From the NCBI RefSeq assembly GCF_027942865.1, contig NC_134507.1:32284447-32348446 (forward strand): a stretch of 64,000 nt of DNA. Reading direction: 5' to 3'. Of the stretch, positions 33,260-45,389 are shown one piece after another. A model generated the notes under the pieces. It did no database searches, had not been told where the DNA came from, and saw only the letters and a program-made list of their open reading frames with translations. This DNA is from Odontesthes bonariensis. Lineage: Eukaryota; Chordata; Actinopteri; Atheriniformes; Atherinopsidae. Both the position numbers and the translations under genes were made by a program. The first letter of the stretch is position 1. Every line of letters begins with the position of its first letter.

Positions 33260-33450
33260 GAAGAGTGCACCGTTCCCGGCGGCACTGCAGTACCGGGTCG
33301 ATGCGTGGAGTGAACGGAGCAAGCCCCTTTTTCAACCCCTGTGCCTAAAAATCCATTTAATATGTAGTCCTCATATAGAGGACGTATCAGATATTAAACT
33401 GATAAGAACAGATACTACACTTGATCTTAGCCAAAAGGCCGAGAAGCGAT
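33260..33450 (-). ncRNA. RNU2: U2 snRNA, unit 20
   Basis: Majority form; flanks carry the unit 16 haplotype (CAGATAAATT, AAGAGGTGGG, GCGCCCCAGG). Confidence 0.97.
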
Positions 33451-33749
33451 AACCCTCCACTGTTTCACGTCCGAGAGCCCTTCCTGGCACAATGCGCACT
33501 TGTGGCGGTGCTCTTTTTTTGCCTACAAAGCGTCACTTTGCACCTCCGCCCACCCGCTGCAGTGAGCACTCTTCAGCCATTTCAGATGGTACAACTTTGC
33601 ACTCCCGCCCGCTCCACTGAGCACCGTTCAAACAACAACAATTTAGCGCCCCAGGCTTTGAACATGGGCACGGTCTCAAGAAATAAGGTGACTCTACTCC
33701 GAGAAGTCACTTGGCACAGCAAGAAGATTTCCTTTGCACAGACAGAATG

Positions 33750-33868
33750 GGCTTCACCCGCAAAGGTAAAGCCTTCCAAAAATAGAAACAACTCATTAAT
33801 GCTGCTCTCCACGGAAGTCTTTAGTAAAAGGCGAAAGACTTGTACGTTATGAAGAGAAACCAGAGTAC
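33750..33868 (-). ncRNA. RNU5: U5 snRNA, unit 20
   Basis: Same as reference. Confidence 0.93.
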
Positions 33869-34172
33869 GAGTATTTGACACTGCGGGAGCAGTGCATCAG
33901 GCTAGTTGGCATAGCCACCTTCCCCACGGTGAGCTTTGCTTGGTTGAGACGCTGGCTCCTCGGCCGACCAGGTAGGAACAATCGGGCCCTATTCAATGGC
34001 TGCTTTGTCTTTTACTCTGTGCAAAAGACTAGGGGTCTTGAGGCTTTGTTCTGACCGCTCATTGGGTGTAGAGGTTTTTTTCAAGCAATTCTCCCAGTCG
34101 GCCCAATCCCAGAGCCATCTCAAAGTGGAGTTCACTTTCACTCTCTTTTCGCAGACTAAAAGCCAGAGTTTT

Positions 34173-34250
34173 ATCTCAGAAGCTAAGCAGAATCGGGCCT
34201 GGTTAGTACTTGGATGGGGAGACCGCCTGGGAATACCAGGTGCTGTAAGC
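34173..34250 (+). pseudogene. Inverted truncated 5S copy, unit 21
   Basis: AGAATCGG form as in unit 17. Confidence 0.9.
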
Positions 34251-34483
34251 CTTTTGGCTTCTCCAGGCGCATGCAGTTTGACTGCGTCAAATGCAAAGGC
34301 AGTCCCTGTTTGACTTTTTGGAACTGCTCCTTTGTCAGGACAAAGTTAAATGTATGAGGATCAAAGGCAACCATGACCTGGGACACCTTAGCAGATCCAG
34401 GATCAGCAAGATGGATCACAGGGTGATCAACAGATGTTTCAACAAAAGACATGCAGAGAGAAGAGAAGACAAGAGAGAAAAAT

Positions 34484-34601
34484 GCTTACAGCACCTGGTA
34501 TTCCCAAGCGGTCTCCCATCCAAGTACTAACCAGGCCCGACCCTGCTTGGCTTCCGAGTTCGGACGAGATCGGGCGTGTTCAGGGCGGTGTGGCCGTAAG
34601 C
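34484..34601 (-). rRNA. RNA5S: 5S ribosomal RNA, unit 21
   Basis: Intact; GAAGACAAGAG tract downstream. Confidence 0.97.
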
Positions 34602-34965
34602 CACAGTCCCCGTGACAAATATGTGTTACATAGGTGCTGGAACCATACGTTGCCCCTATTTTACCAGAGAGTTGGCTTGAGAGGCTGATGTTGAGCCTGC
34701 ACGTCGACTTCCCTGATGTGATTGTTCTCTGCAGCTGAAAATGGGACTCTCAGATAACTTAGTGTGTGTCTGTCAAGCTCCTCTGTTCTCTGTGTGTAGT
34801 TTGGTGTTCATGGTCATACAGAGAAACCAGGGAAGCTCAATCCCACGACGTGCTCATAAACTGCGTCTTTTCTAAAGATTATAGTTCCATTTTAGAAGTC
34901 AGAATACAATGGCTCCCTGAAACTACCACCATGTACCGCTGGTTTTGTTATTTCACAAGAGGTGG

Positions 34966-35156
34966 GAAGAGTGCACCGTTCCCGGCGGCACTGCAGTACC
35001 GGGTCGATGCGTGGAGTGAACGGAGCAAGCCCCTTTTTCAACCCCTGTGCCTAAAAATCCATTTAATATGTAGTCCTAATATAGAGGACGTATCAGATAT
35101 TAAACTGATAAGAACAGATACTACACTTGATCTTAGCCAAAAGGCCGAGAAGCGAT
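34966..35156 (-). ncRNA. RNU2: U2 snRNA, unit 21 (G79U variant)
   Basis: Private change at 35078 replaces the C-G pair closing the stem IIa loop with C-U, weakening a conserved functional stem. Confidence 0.95.
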
Positions 35157-35455
35157 AACCCTCCACTGTTTCACGTCCGAGAGCCCTTCCTGGCACAATG
35201 CGCACTTGTGGCGGTGCTCTTTTTTTGCCTACAAAGCGTCACTTTGCAACTCCGCCCACCCGCTGCAGTGAGCACTCTTCAGCCATTTCAGATGGTACAA
35301 CTTTGCACTCCCGCCCGCTCCACTGAGCACCGTTCAAACAACAACAATTTAGCGCCCCAGGCTTTGAACATGGGCACGGTCTCAAGAAATAAGGTGACTC
35401 TACTCCGAGAAGTCACTTGGCACAGCAAGAAGATTTCCTTTGCACAGACAGAATG

Positions 35456-35574
35456 GGCTTCACCCGCAAAGGTAAAGCCTTCCAAAAATAGAAACAACTC
35501 ATTAATGCTGCTCTCCACGGAAGTCTTTAGTAAAAGGCGAAAGACTTGTACGTTATGAAGAGAAACCAGAGTAC
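35456..35574 (-). ncRNA. RNU5: U5 snRNA, unit 21
   Basis: Same as reference. Confidence 0.93.
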
Positions 35575-35878
35575 GAGTATTTGACACTGCGGGAGCAGTG
35601 CATCAGGCTAGTTGGCATAGCCACCTTCCCCACGGTGAGCTTTGCTTGGTTGAGACGCTGGCTCCTCGGCCGACCAGGTAGGAACAATCGGGCCCTATTC
35701 AATGGCTGCTTTGTCTTTTACTCTGTGCAAAAGACTAGGGGTCTTGAGGCTTTGTTCTGACCGCTCATTGGGTGTAGAGGTTTTTTTCAAGCAATTCTCC
35801 CAGTCGGCCCAATCCCAGAGCCATCTCAAAGTGGAGTTCACTTTCACTCTCTTTTCGCAGACTAAAAGCCAGAGTTTT

Positions 35879-35956
35879 ATCTCAGAAGCTAAGCAGAATC
35901 GGGCCTGGTTAGTACTTGGATGGGGAGACCGCCTGGGAATACCAGGTGCTGTAAGC
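35879..35956 (+). pseudogene. Inverted truncated 5S copy, unit 22
   Basis: AGAATCGG form as in unit 17. Confidence 0.9.
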
Positions 35957-36189
35957 CTTTTGGCTTCTCCAGGCGCATGCAGTTTGACTGCGTCAAATGC
36001 AAAGGCAGTCCCTGTTTGACTTTTTGGAACTGCTCCTTTGTCAGGACAAAGTTAAATGTATGAGGATCAAAGGCAACCATGACCTGGGACACCTTAGCAG
36101 ATCCAGGATCAGCAAGATGGATCACAGGGTGATCAACAGATGTTTCAACAAAAGACATGCAGAGAGAAGAGAAGACAAGAGAGAAAAAT

Positions 36190-36307
36190 GCTTACAGCAC
36201 CTGGTATTCCCAAGCGGTCTCCCATCCAAGTACTAACCAGGCCCGACCCTGCTTGGCTTCCGAGTTCGGACGAGATCGGGCGTGTTCAGGGCGGTGTGGC
36301 CGTAAGC
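36190..36307 (-). rRNA. RNA5S: 5S ribosomal RNA, unit 22
   Basis: Intact; GAAGACAAGAG tract downstream. Confidence 0.97.
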
Positions 36308-36671
36308 CACAGTCCCCGTGACAAATATGTGTTACATAGGTGCTGGAACCATACGTTGCCCCTATTTTACCAGAGAGTTGGCTTGAGAGGCTGATGTTGA
36401 GCCTGCACGTCGACTTCCCTGATGTGATTGTTCTCTGCAGCTGAAAATGGGACTCTCAGATAACTTAGTGTGTGTCTGTCAAGCTCCTCTGTTCTCTGTG
36501 TGTAGTTTGGTGTTCATGGTCATACAGAGAAACCAGGGAAGCTCAATCCCACGACGTGCTCATAAACTGCGTCTTTTCTAAAGATTATAGTTCCATTTTA
36601 GAAGTCAGAATACAATGGCTCCCTGAAACTACCACCATGTACCGCTGGTTTTGTTATTTCACAAGAGTTGG

Positions 36672-36862
36672 GAAGAGTGCACCGTTCCCGGCGGCACTGC
36701 AGTACCGGGTCGATGCGTGGAGTGAACGGAGCAAGCCCCTTTTTCAACCCCTGTGCCTAAAAATCCATTTAATACGTAGTCCTCATATAGAGGACGTATC
36801 AGATATTAAACTGATAAGAACAGATACTACACTTGATCTTAGCCAAAAGGCCGAGAAGCGAT
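36672..36862 (-). ncRNA. RNU2: U2 snRNA, unit 22 (A88G variant)
   Basis: Carries A88G with the linked upstream changes. Confidence 0.96.
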
Positions 36863-37161
36863 AACCCTCCACTGTTTCACGTCCGAGAGCCCTTCCTGGC
36901 ACAATGCGCACTTGTGGCGGTGCTCTTTTTTTGCCTACAAAGCGTCACTTTGCAACTCCGCCCACCCGCTGCAGTGAGCACTCTTCAGCCATTTCAGATG
37001 GTACAACTTTGCACTCCCGCCCGCTCCACTGAGCACCGTTCAAACAACAACAATTTAGCGCTCCAGGCTTTGAACATGGGCACGGTCTCAAGAAATAAGG
37101 TGACTCTACTCCGAGAAGTCACTTGGCACAGCAAGAAGATTTCCTTTGCACAGACAGAATG

Positions 37162-37280
37162 GGCTTCACCCGCAAAGGTAAAGCCTTCCAAAAATAGAAA
37201 CAACTCATTAATGCTGCTCTCCACGGAAGTCTTTAGTAAAAGGCGAAAGACTTGTACGTTATGAAGAGAAACCAGAGTAC
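37162..37280 (-). ncRNA. RNU5: U5 snRNA, unit 22
   Basis: Same as reference. Confidence 0.93.
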
Positions 37281-37584
37281 GAGTATTTGACACTGCGGGA
37301 GCAGTGCATCAGGCTAGTTGGCATAGCCACCTTCCCCACGGTGAGCTTTGCTTGGTTGAGACGCTGGCTCCTCGGCCGACCAGGTAGGAACAATCGGGCC
37401 CTATTCAATGGCTGCTTTGTCTTTTACTCTGTGCAAAAGACTAGGGGTCTTGAGGCTTTGTTCTGACCGCTCATTGGGTGTAGAGGTTTTTTTCAAGCAA
37501 TTCTCCCAGTCGGCCCAATCCCAGAGCCATCTCAAAGTGGAGTTCACTTTCACTCTCTTTTCGCAGACTAAAAGCCAGAGTTTT

Positions 37585-37662
37585 ATCTCAGAAGCTAAGC
37601 AGAGTCGGGCCTGGTTAGTACTTGGATGGGGAGACCGCCTGGGAATACCAGGTGCTGTAAGC
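37585..37662 (+). pseudogene. Inverted truncated 5S copy, unit 23
   Basis: Same as reference copy. Confidence 0.9.
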
Positions 37663-37895
37663 CTTTTGGCTTCTCCAGGCGCATGCAGTTTGACTGCGTC
37701 AAATGCAAAGGCAGTCCCTGTTTGACTTTTTGGAACTGCTCCTTTGTCAGGACAAAGTTAAATGTATGAGGATCAAAGGCAACCATGACCTGGGACACCT
37801 TAGCAGATCCAGGATCAGCAAGATGGATCACAGGGTGATCAACAGATGTTTCAACAAAAGACATGCAGAGAGAAGAGAAGACAAGAGAGAAAAAT

Positions 37896-38013
37896 GCTTA
37901 CAGCACCTGGTATTCCCAAGCGGTCTCCCATCCAAGTACTAACCAGGCCCGACCCTGCTTGGCTTCCGAGTTCGGACGAGATCGGGCGTGTTCAGGGCGG
38001 TGTGGCCGTAAGC
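37896..38013 (-). rRNA. RNA5S: 5S ribosomal RNA, unit 23
   Basis: Intact; GAAGACAAGAG tract downstream. Confidence 0.97.
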
Positions 38014-38377
38014 CACAGTCCCCGTGACAAATATGTGTTACATAGGTGCTGGAACCATACGTTGCCCCTATTTTACCAGAGAGTTGGCTTGAGAGGCTGA
38101 TGTTGAGCCTGCACGTCGACTTCCCTGATGTGATTGTTCTCTGCAGCTGAAAATGGGACTCTCAGATAACTTAGTGTGTGTCTGTCAAGTTTCTCTGTTC
38201 TCTGTGTGTAGTTTGGTGTTCATGGTCATACAGAGAAACCAGGGAAGCTCAATCCCACGACGTGCTCATAAACTGCGTCTTTTCTAAAGATTATAGTTCC
38301 ATTTTAGAAGTCAGAATACAATGGCTCCCTGAAACTACCACCATGTACCGCTGGTTTTGTTATTTCACAAGAGTTGG

Positions 38378-38567
38378 GAAGAGTGCACCGTTCCCGGCGG
38401 CACTGCAGTACCGGGTCGATGCGTGGAGTGAACGAGCAAGCCCCTTTTTCAACCCCTGTGCCTAAAAATCCATTTAATATGTAGTCCTCATATAGAGGAC
38501 GTATCAGATATTAAACTGATAAGAACAGATACTACACTTGATCTTAGCCAAAAGGCCGAGAAGCGAT
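38378..38567 (-). ncRNA. RNU2: U2 snRNA, unit 23 (1 nt deletion in stem III)
   Basis: 190 nt. One C of C134/C135 is missing (near 38434), shortening the CUCC arm of the stem III hairpin GGGG-CUUG-CUCC. Two changes (38599 and 38601, CCCTACTTGG) lie between the start and the PSE. It may be a degraded copy. Confidence 0.93.
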
Positions 38568-38866
38568 AACCCTCCACTGTTTCACGTCCGAGAGCCCTAC
38601 TTGGCACAATGCGCACTTGTGGCGGTGCTCTTTTTTTGCCTACAAAGCGTCACTTTGCACCTCCGCCCACCCGCTGCAGTGAGCACTCTTCAGCCGTTTC
38701 AGATGGTACAACTTTGCACTCCCGCCCGCTCCACTGAGCACCGTTCAAACAACAACAATTTAGCGCTCCAGGCTTTGAACATGGGCACGGTCTCAAGAAA
38801 TAAGGTGACTCTACTCCGAGAAGTCACTTGGCACAGCAAGAAGATTTCCTTTGCACAGACAGAATG

Positions 38867-38985
38867 GGCTTCACCCGCAAAGGTAAAGCCTTCCAAAAAT
38901 AGAAACAACTCATTAATGCTGCTCTCCACGGAAGTCTTTAGTAAAAGGCGAAAGACTTGTACGTTATGAAGAGAAACCAGAGTAC
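38867..38985 (-). ncRNA. RNU5: U5 snRNA, unit 23
   Basis: Same as reference. Confidence 0.93.
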
Positions 38986-39289
38986 GAGTATTTGACACTG
39001 CGGGAGCAGTGCATCAGGCTAGTTGGCATAGCCACCTTCCCCACGGTGAGCTTTGCTTGGTTGAGACGCTGGCTCCTCGGCCGACCAGGTAGGAACAATC
39101 GGGCCCTATTCAATGGCTGCTTTGTCTTTTACTCTGTGCAAAAGACTAGGGGTCTTGAGGCTTTGTTCTGACCGCTCATTGGGTGTAGAGGTTTTTTTCA
39201 AGCAATTCTCCCAGTCGGCCCAATCCCAGAGCCATCTCAAAGTGGAGTTCACTTTCACTCTCTTTTCGCAGACTAAAAGCCAGAGTTTT

Positions 39290-39367
39290 ATCTCAGAAGC
39301 TAAGCAGAGTCGGGCCTGGTTAGTACTTGGATGGGGAGACCGCCTGGGAATACCAGGTGCTGTAAGC
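39290..39367 (+). pseudogene. Inverted truncated 5S copy, unit 24
   Basis: Same as reference copy. Confidence 0.9.
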
Positions 39368-39600
39368 CTTTTGGCTTCTCCAGGCGCATGCAGTTTGACT
39401 GCGTCAAATGCAAAGGCAGTCCCTGTTTGACTTTTTGGAACTGCTCCTTTGTCAGGACAAAGTTAAATGTATGAGGATCAAAGGCAACCATGACCTGGGA
39501 CACCTTAGCAGATCCAGGATCAGCAAGATGGATCACAGGGTGATCAACAGATGTTTCAACAAAAGACATGCAGAGAGAAGAGAAGAGAAGAGAGAAAAAT

Positions 39601-39718
39601 GCTTACAGCACCTGGTATTCCCAAGCGGTCTCCCATCCAAGTACTAACCAGGCCCGACCCTGCTTGGCTTCCGAGTTCGGACGAGATCGGGCGTGTTCAG
39701 GGCGGTGTGGCCGTAAGC
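39601..39718 (-). rRNA. RNA5S: 5S ribosomal RNA, unit 24
   Basis: Intact; plain long GA tract downstream. Confidence 0.97.
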
Positions 39719-40082
39719 CACAGTCCCCGTGACAAATATGTGTTACATAGGTGCTGGAACCATACGTTGCCCCTATTTTACCAGAGAGTTGGCTTGAGAG
39801 GCTGATGTTGAGCCTGCACGTCGACTTCCCTGATGTGATTGTTCTCTGCAGCTGAAAATGGGACTCTCAGATAACTTAGTGTGTGTCTGTCAAGTTTCTC
39901 TGTTCTCTGTGTGTAGTTTGGTGTTCATGGTCATACAGAGAAACCAGGGAAGCTCAATCCCACGACGTGCTCATAAACTGCGTCTTTTCTAAAGATTATA
40001 GTTCCATTTTAGAAGTCAGAATACAATGGCTCCCTGAAACTACCACCATGTACCGCTGGTTTTGTTATTTCACAAGAGTTGG

Positions 40083-40272
40083 GAAGAGTGCACCGTTCCC
40101 GGCGGCACTGCAGTACCGGGTCGATGCGTGGAGTGAACGAGCAAGCCCCTTTTTCAACCCCTGTGCCTAAAAATCCATTTAATATGTAGTCCTCATATAG
40201 AGGACGTATCAGATATTAAACTGATAAGAACAGATACTACACTTGATCTTAGCCAAAAGGCCGAGAAGCGAT
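40083..40272 (-). ncRNA. RNU2: U2 snRNA, unit 24 (1 nt deletion in stem III)
   Basis: 190 nt with the same deletion as unit 23, but with the ordinary upstream sequence CCCTTCCTGG. It looks like a recombinant. Confidence 0.93.
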
Positions 40273-40571
40273 AACCCTCCACTGTTTCACGTCCGAGAGC
40301 CCTTCCTGGCACAATGCGCACTTGTGGCGGTGCTCTTTTTTTGCCTACAAAGCGTCACTTTGCACCTCCGCCCACCCGCTGCAGTGAGCACTCTTCAGCC
40401 GTTTCAGATGGTACAACTTTGCACTCCCGCCCGCTCCACTGAGCACCGTTCAAACAACAACAATTTAGCGCTCCAGGCTTTGAACATGGGCACGGTCTCA
40501 AGAAATAAGGTGACTCTACTCCGAGAAGTCACTTGGCACAGCAAGAAGATTTCCTTTGCACAGACAGAATG

Positions 40572-40690
40572 GGCTTCACCCGCAAAGGTAAAGCCTTCCA
40601 AAAATAGAAACAACTCATTAATGCTGCTCTCCACGGAAGTCTTTAGTAAAAGGCGAAAGACTTGTACGTTATGAAGAGAAACCAGAGTAC
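40572..40690 (-). ncRNA. RNU5: U5 snRNA, unit 24
   Basis: Same as reference. Confidence 0.93.
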
Positions 40691-40994
40691 GAGTATTTGA
40701 CACTGCGGGAGCAGTGCATCAGGCTAGTTGGCATAGCCACCTTCCCCACGGTGAGCTTTGCTTGGTTGAGACGCTGGCTCCTCGGCCGACCAGGTAGGAA
40801 CAATCGGGCCCTATTCAATGGCTGCTTTGTCTTTTACTCTGTGCAAAAGACTAGGGGTCTTGAGGCTTTGTTCTGACCGCTCATTGGGTGTAGAGGTTTT
40901 TTTCAAGCAATTCTCCCAGTCGGCCCAATCCCAGAGCCATCTCAAAGTGGAGTTCACTTTCACTCTCTTTTCGCAGACTAAAAGCCAGAGTTTT

Positions 40995-41072
40995 ATCTCA
41001 GAAGCTAAGCAGAATCGGGCCTGGTTAGTACTTGGATGGGGAGACCGCCTGGGAATACCAGGTGCTGTAAGC
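40995..41072 (+). pseudogene. Inverted truncated 5S copy, unit 25
   Basis: AGAATCGG form as in unit 17. Confidence 0.9.
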
Positions 41073-41305
41073 CTTTTGGCTTCTCCAGGCGCATGCAGTT
41101 TGACTGCGTCAAATGCAAAGGCAGTCCCTGTTTGACTTTTTGGAACTGCTCCTTTGTCAGGACAAAGTTAAATGTATGAGGATCAAAGGCAACCATGACC
41201 TGGGACACCTTAGCAGATCCAGGATCAGCAAGATGGATCACAGGGTGATCAACAGATGTTTCAACAAAAGACATGCAGAGAGAAGAGAAGACAAGAGAGA
41301 AAAAT

Positions 41306-41423
41306 GCTTACAGCACCTGGTATTCCCAAGCGGTCTCCCATCCAAGTACTAACCAGGCCCGACCCTGCTTGGCTTCCGAGTTCGGACGAGATCGGGCGTG
41401 TTCAGGGCGGTGTGGCCGTAAGC
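41306..41423 (-). rRNA. RNA5S: 5S ribosomal RNA, unit 25
   Basis: Intact; private GCTGTTACC change in the upstream flank near 41461. Confidence 0.97.
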
Positions 41424-41787
41424 CACAGTCCCCGTGACAAATATGTGTTACATAGGTGCTGTTACCATACGTTGCCCCTATTTTACCAGAGAGTTGGCTT
41501 GAGAGGCTGATGTTGAGCCTGCACGTCGACTTCCCTGATGTGATTGTTCTCTGCAGCTGAAAATGGGACTCTCAGATAACTTAGTGTGTGTCTGTCAAGC
41601 TCCTCTGTTCTCTGTGTGTAGTTTGGTGTTCATGGTCATACAGAGAAACCAGGGAAGCTCAATCCCACGACGTGCTCATAAACTGCGTCTTTTCTAAAGA
41701 TTATAGTTCCATTTTAGAAGTCAGAATACAATGGCCCCCTGAAACTACCACCATGTACCGCTGGTTTTGTTATTTCACAAGAGTTGG

Positions 41788-41978
41788 GAAGAGTGCACCG
41801 TTCCCGGCGGCACTGCAGTACCGGGTCGATGCGTGGAGTGAACGGAGCAAGCCCCTTTTTCAACTCCTGTGCCTAAAAATCCATTTAATATGTAGTCCTC
41901 ATATAGAGGACGTATCAGATATTAAACTGATAAGAACAGATACTACACTTGATCTTAGCCAAAAGGCCGAGAAGCGAT
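41788..41978 (-). ncRNA. RNU2: U2 snRNA, unit 25 (G114A variant)
   Basis: Private change at 41865 in the basal arm of stem III turns GGGG into GGAG, replacing a G-U with an A-U pair. Confidence 0.95.
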
Positions 41979-42277
41979 AACCCTCCACTGTTTCACATCC
42001 GAGAGCCCTTCCTGGCACAATGCGCACTTGTGGCGGTGCTCTTTTTTTGCCTACAAAGCGTCACTTTGCACCTCCGCCCACCCGCTGCAGTGAGCACTCT
42101 TCAGCCGTTTCAGATGGTACAACTTTGCACTCCCGCCCGCTCCACTGAGCACCGTTCAAACAACAACAATTTAGCGCTCCAGGCTTTGAACATGGGCACG
42201 GTCTCAAGAAATAAGGTGACTCTACTCCGAGAAGTCACTTGGCACAGCAAGAAGATTTCCTTTACACAGACAGAATG

Positions 42278-42396
42278 GGCTTCACCCGCAAAGGTAAAGC
42301 CTTCCAAAAATAGAAACAACTCATTAATGCTGCTCTCCACGGAAGTCTTTAGTAAAAGGCGAAAGACTTGTACGTTATGAAGAGAAACCAGAGTAC
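42278..42396 (-). ncRNA. RNU5: U5 snRNA, unit 25
   Basis: Gene as reference; the candidate 3' box has one change at 42264. Confidence 0.92.
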
Positions 42397-42700
42397 GAGT
42401 ATTTGACACTGCGGGAGCAGTGCATCAGGCTAGTTGGCATAGCCACCTTCCCCACGGTGAGCTTTGCTTGGTTGAGACGCTGGCTCCTCGGCCGACCAGG
42501 TAGGAACAATCGGGCCCTATTCAATGGCTGCTTTGTCTTTTACTCTGTGCAAAAGACTAGGGGTCTTGAGGCTTTGTTCTGACCGCTCATTGGGTGTAGA
42601 GGTTTTTTTCAAGCAATTCTCCCAGTCGGCCCAATCCCAGAGCCATCTCAAAGTGGAGTTCACTTTCACTCTCTTTTCGCAGACTAAAAGCCAGAGTTTT

Positions 42701-42778
42701 ATCTCAGAAGCTAAGCAGAGTCGGGCCTGGTTAGTACTTGGATGGGGAGACCGCCTGGGAATACCAGGTGCTGTAAGC
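42701..42778 (+). pseudogene. Inverted truncated 5S copy, unit 26
   Basis: Same as reference copy. Confidence 0.9.
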
Positions 42779-43011
42779 CTTTTGGCTTCTCCAGGCGCAT
42801 GCAGTTTGACTGCGTCAAATGCAAAGGCAGTCCCTGTTTGACTTTTTGGAACTGCTCCTTTGTCAGGACAAAGTTAAATGTATGAGGATCAAAGGCAACC
42901 ATGACCTGGGACACCTTAGCAGATCCAGGATCAGCAAGATGGATCACAGGGTGATCAACAGATGTTTCAACAAAAGACATGCAGAGAGAAGAGAAGACAA
43001 GAGAGAAAAAT

Positions 43012-43129
43012 GCTTACAGCACCTGGTATTCCCAAGCGGTCTCCCATCCAAGTACTAACCAGGCCCGACCCTGCTTGGCTTCCGAGTTCGGACGAGATCG
43101 GGCGTGTTCAGGGCGGTGTGGCCGTAAGC
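43012..43129 (-). rRNA. RNA5S: 5S ribosomal RNA, unit 26
   Basis: Intact; GAAGACAAGAG tract downstream. Confidence 0.97.
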
Positions 43130-43493
43130 CACAGTCCCCGTGACAAATATGTGTTACATAGGTGCTGGAACCATACGTTGCCCCTATTTTACCAGAGAGT
43201 TGGCTTGAGAGGCTGATGTTGAGCCTGCACGTCGACTTCCCTGATGTGATTGTTCTCTGCAGCTGAAAATGGGACTCTCAGATAACTTAGTGTGTGTCTG
43301 TCAAGCTCCTCTGTTCTCTGTGTGTAGTTTGGTGTTCATGGTCATACAGAGAAACCAGGGAAGCTCAATCCCACGACGTGCTCATAAACTGCGTCTTTTC
43401 TAAAGATTATAGTTCCATTTTAGAAGTCAGAATACAATGGCTCCCTGAAACTACCACCATGTACCGCTGGTTTTGTTATTTCACAAGAGTTGG

Positions 43494-43684
43494 GAAGAGT
43501 GCACCGTTCCCGGCGGCACTGCAGTACCGGGTCGATGCGTGGAGTGAACGGAGCAAGCCCCTTTTTCAACCCCTGTGCCTAAAAATCCATTTAATACGTA
43601 GTCCTCATATAGAGGACGTATCAGATATTAAACTGATAAGAACAGATACTACACTTGATCTTAGCCAAAAGGCCGAGAAGCGAT
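43494..43684 (-). ncRNA. RNU2: U2 snRNA, unit 26 (A88G variant)
   Basis: Carries A88G with the linked upstream changes; counterpart of unit 30 in the 6,823 bp duplication. Confidence 0.96.
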
Positions 43685-43983
43685 AACCCTCCACTGTTTC
43701 ACGTCCGAGAGCCCTTCCTGGCACAATGCGCACTTGTGGCGGTGCTCTTTTTTTGCCTACAAAGCGTCACTTTGCAACTCCGCCCACCCGCTGCAGTGAG
43801 CACTCTTCAGCCATTTCAGATGGTACAACTTTGCACTCCCGCCCGCTCCACTGAGCACCGTTCAAACAACAACAATTTAGCGCTCCAGGCTTTGAACATG
43901 GGCACGGTCTCAAGAAATAAGGTGACTCTACTCCGAGAAGTCACTTGGCACAGCAAGAAGATTTCCTTTGCACAGACAGAATG

Positions 43984-44102
43984 GGCTTCACCCGCAAAGG
44001 TAAAGCCTTCCAAAAATAGAAACAACTCATTAATGCTGCTCTCCACGGAAGTCTTTAGTAAAAGGCGAAAGACTTGTACGTTATGAAGAGAAACCAGAGT
44101 AC
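43984..44102 (-). ncRNA. RNU5: U5 snRNA, unit 26
   Basis: Same as reference. Confidence 0.93.
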
Positions 44103-44406
44103 GAGTATTTGACACTGCGGGAGCAGTGCATCAGGCTAGTTGGCATAGCCACCTTCCCCACGGTGAGCTTTGCTTGGTTGAGACGCTGGCTCCTCGGCCG
44201 ACCAGGTAGGAACAATCGGGCCCTATTCAATGGCTGCTTTGTCTTTTACTCTGTGCAAAAGACTAGGGGTCTTGAGGCTTTGTTCTGACCGCTCATTGGG
44301 TGTAGAGGTTTTTTTCAAGCAATTCTCCCAGTCGGCCCAATCCCAGAGCCATCTCAAAGTGGAGTTCACTTTCACTCTCTTTTCGCAGACTAAAAGCCAG
44401 AGTTTT

Positions 44407-44484
44407 ATCTCAGAAGCTAAGCAGAGTCGGGCCTGGTTAGTACTTGGATGGGGAGACCGCCTGGGAATACCAGGTGCTGTAAGC
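44407..44484 (+). pseudogene. Inverted truncated 5S copy, unit 27
   Basis: Same as reference copy. Confidence 0.9.
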
Positions 44485-44717
44485 CTTTTGGCTTCTCCAG
44501 GCGCATGCAGTTTGACTGCGTCAAATGCAAAGGCAGTCCCTGTTTGACTTTTTGGAACTGCTCCTTTGTCAGGACAAAGTTAAATGTATGAGGATCAAAG
44601 GCAACCATGACCTGGGACACCTTAGCAGATCCAGGATCAGCAAGATGGATCACAGGGTGATCAACAGATGTTTCAACAAAAGACATGCAGAGAGAAGAGA
44701 AGACAAGAGAGAAAAAT

Positions 44718-44835
44718 GCTTACAGCACCTGGTATTCCCAAGCGGTCTCCCATCCAAGTACTAACCAGGCCCGACCCTGCTTGGCTTCCGAGTTCGGACG
44801 AGATCGGGCGTGTTCAGGGCGGTGTGGCCGTAAGC
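44718..44835 (-). rRNA. RNA5S: 5S ribosomal RNA, unit 27
   Basis: Intact; GAAGACAAGAG tract downstream. Confidence 0.97.
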
Positions 44836-45199
44836 CACAGTCCCCGTGACAAATATGTGTTACATAGGTGCTGGAACCATACGTTGCCCCTATTTTACCA
44901 GAGAGTTGGCTTGAGAGGCTGATGTTGAGCCTGCACGTCGACTTCCCTGATGTGATTGTTCTCTGCAGCTGAAAATGGGACTCTCAGATAACTTAGTGTG
45001 TGTCTGTCAAGTTTCTCTGTTCTCTGTGTGTAGTTTGGTGTTCATGGTCATACAGAGAAACCAGGGAAGCTCAATCCCACGACGTGCTCATAAACTGCGT
45101 CTTTTCTAAAGATTATAGTTCCATTTTAGAAGTCAGAATACAATGGCTCCCTGAAACTACCACCATGTACCGCTGGTTTTGTTATTTCACAAGAGTTGG

Positions 45200-45389
45200 G
45201 AAGAGTGCACCGTTCCCGGCGGCACTGCAGTACCGGGTCGATGCGTGGAGTGAACGAGCAAGCCCCTTTTTCAACCCCTGTGCCTAAAAATCCATTTAAT
45301 ATGTAGTCCTCATATAGAGGACGTATCAGATATTAAACTGATAAGAACAGATACTACACTTGATCTTAGCCAAAAGGCCGAGAAGCGAT
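45200..45389 (-). ncRNA. RNU2: U2 snRNA, unit 27 (1 nt deletion in stem III)
   Basis: 190 nt with the unit 23 deletion and its two upstream changes. Confidence 0.93.
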
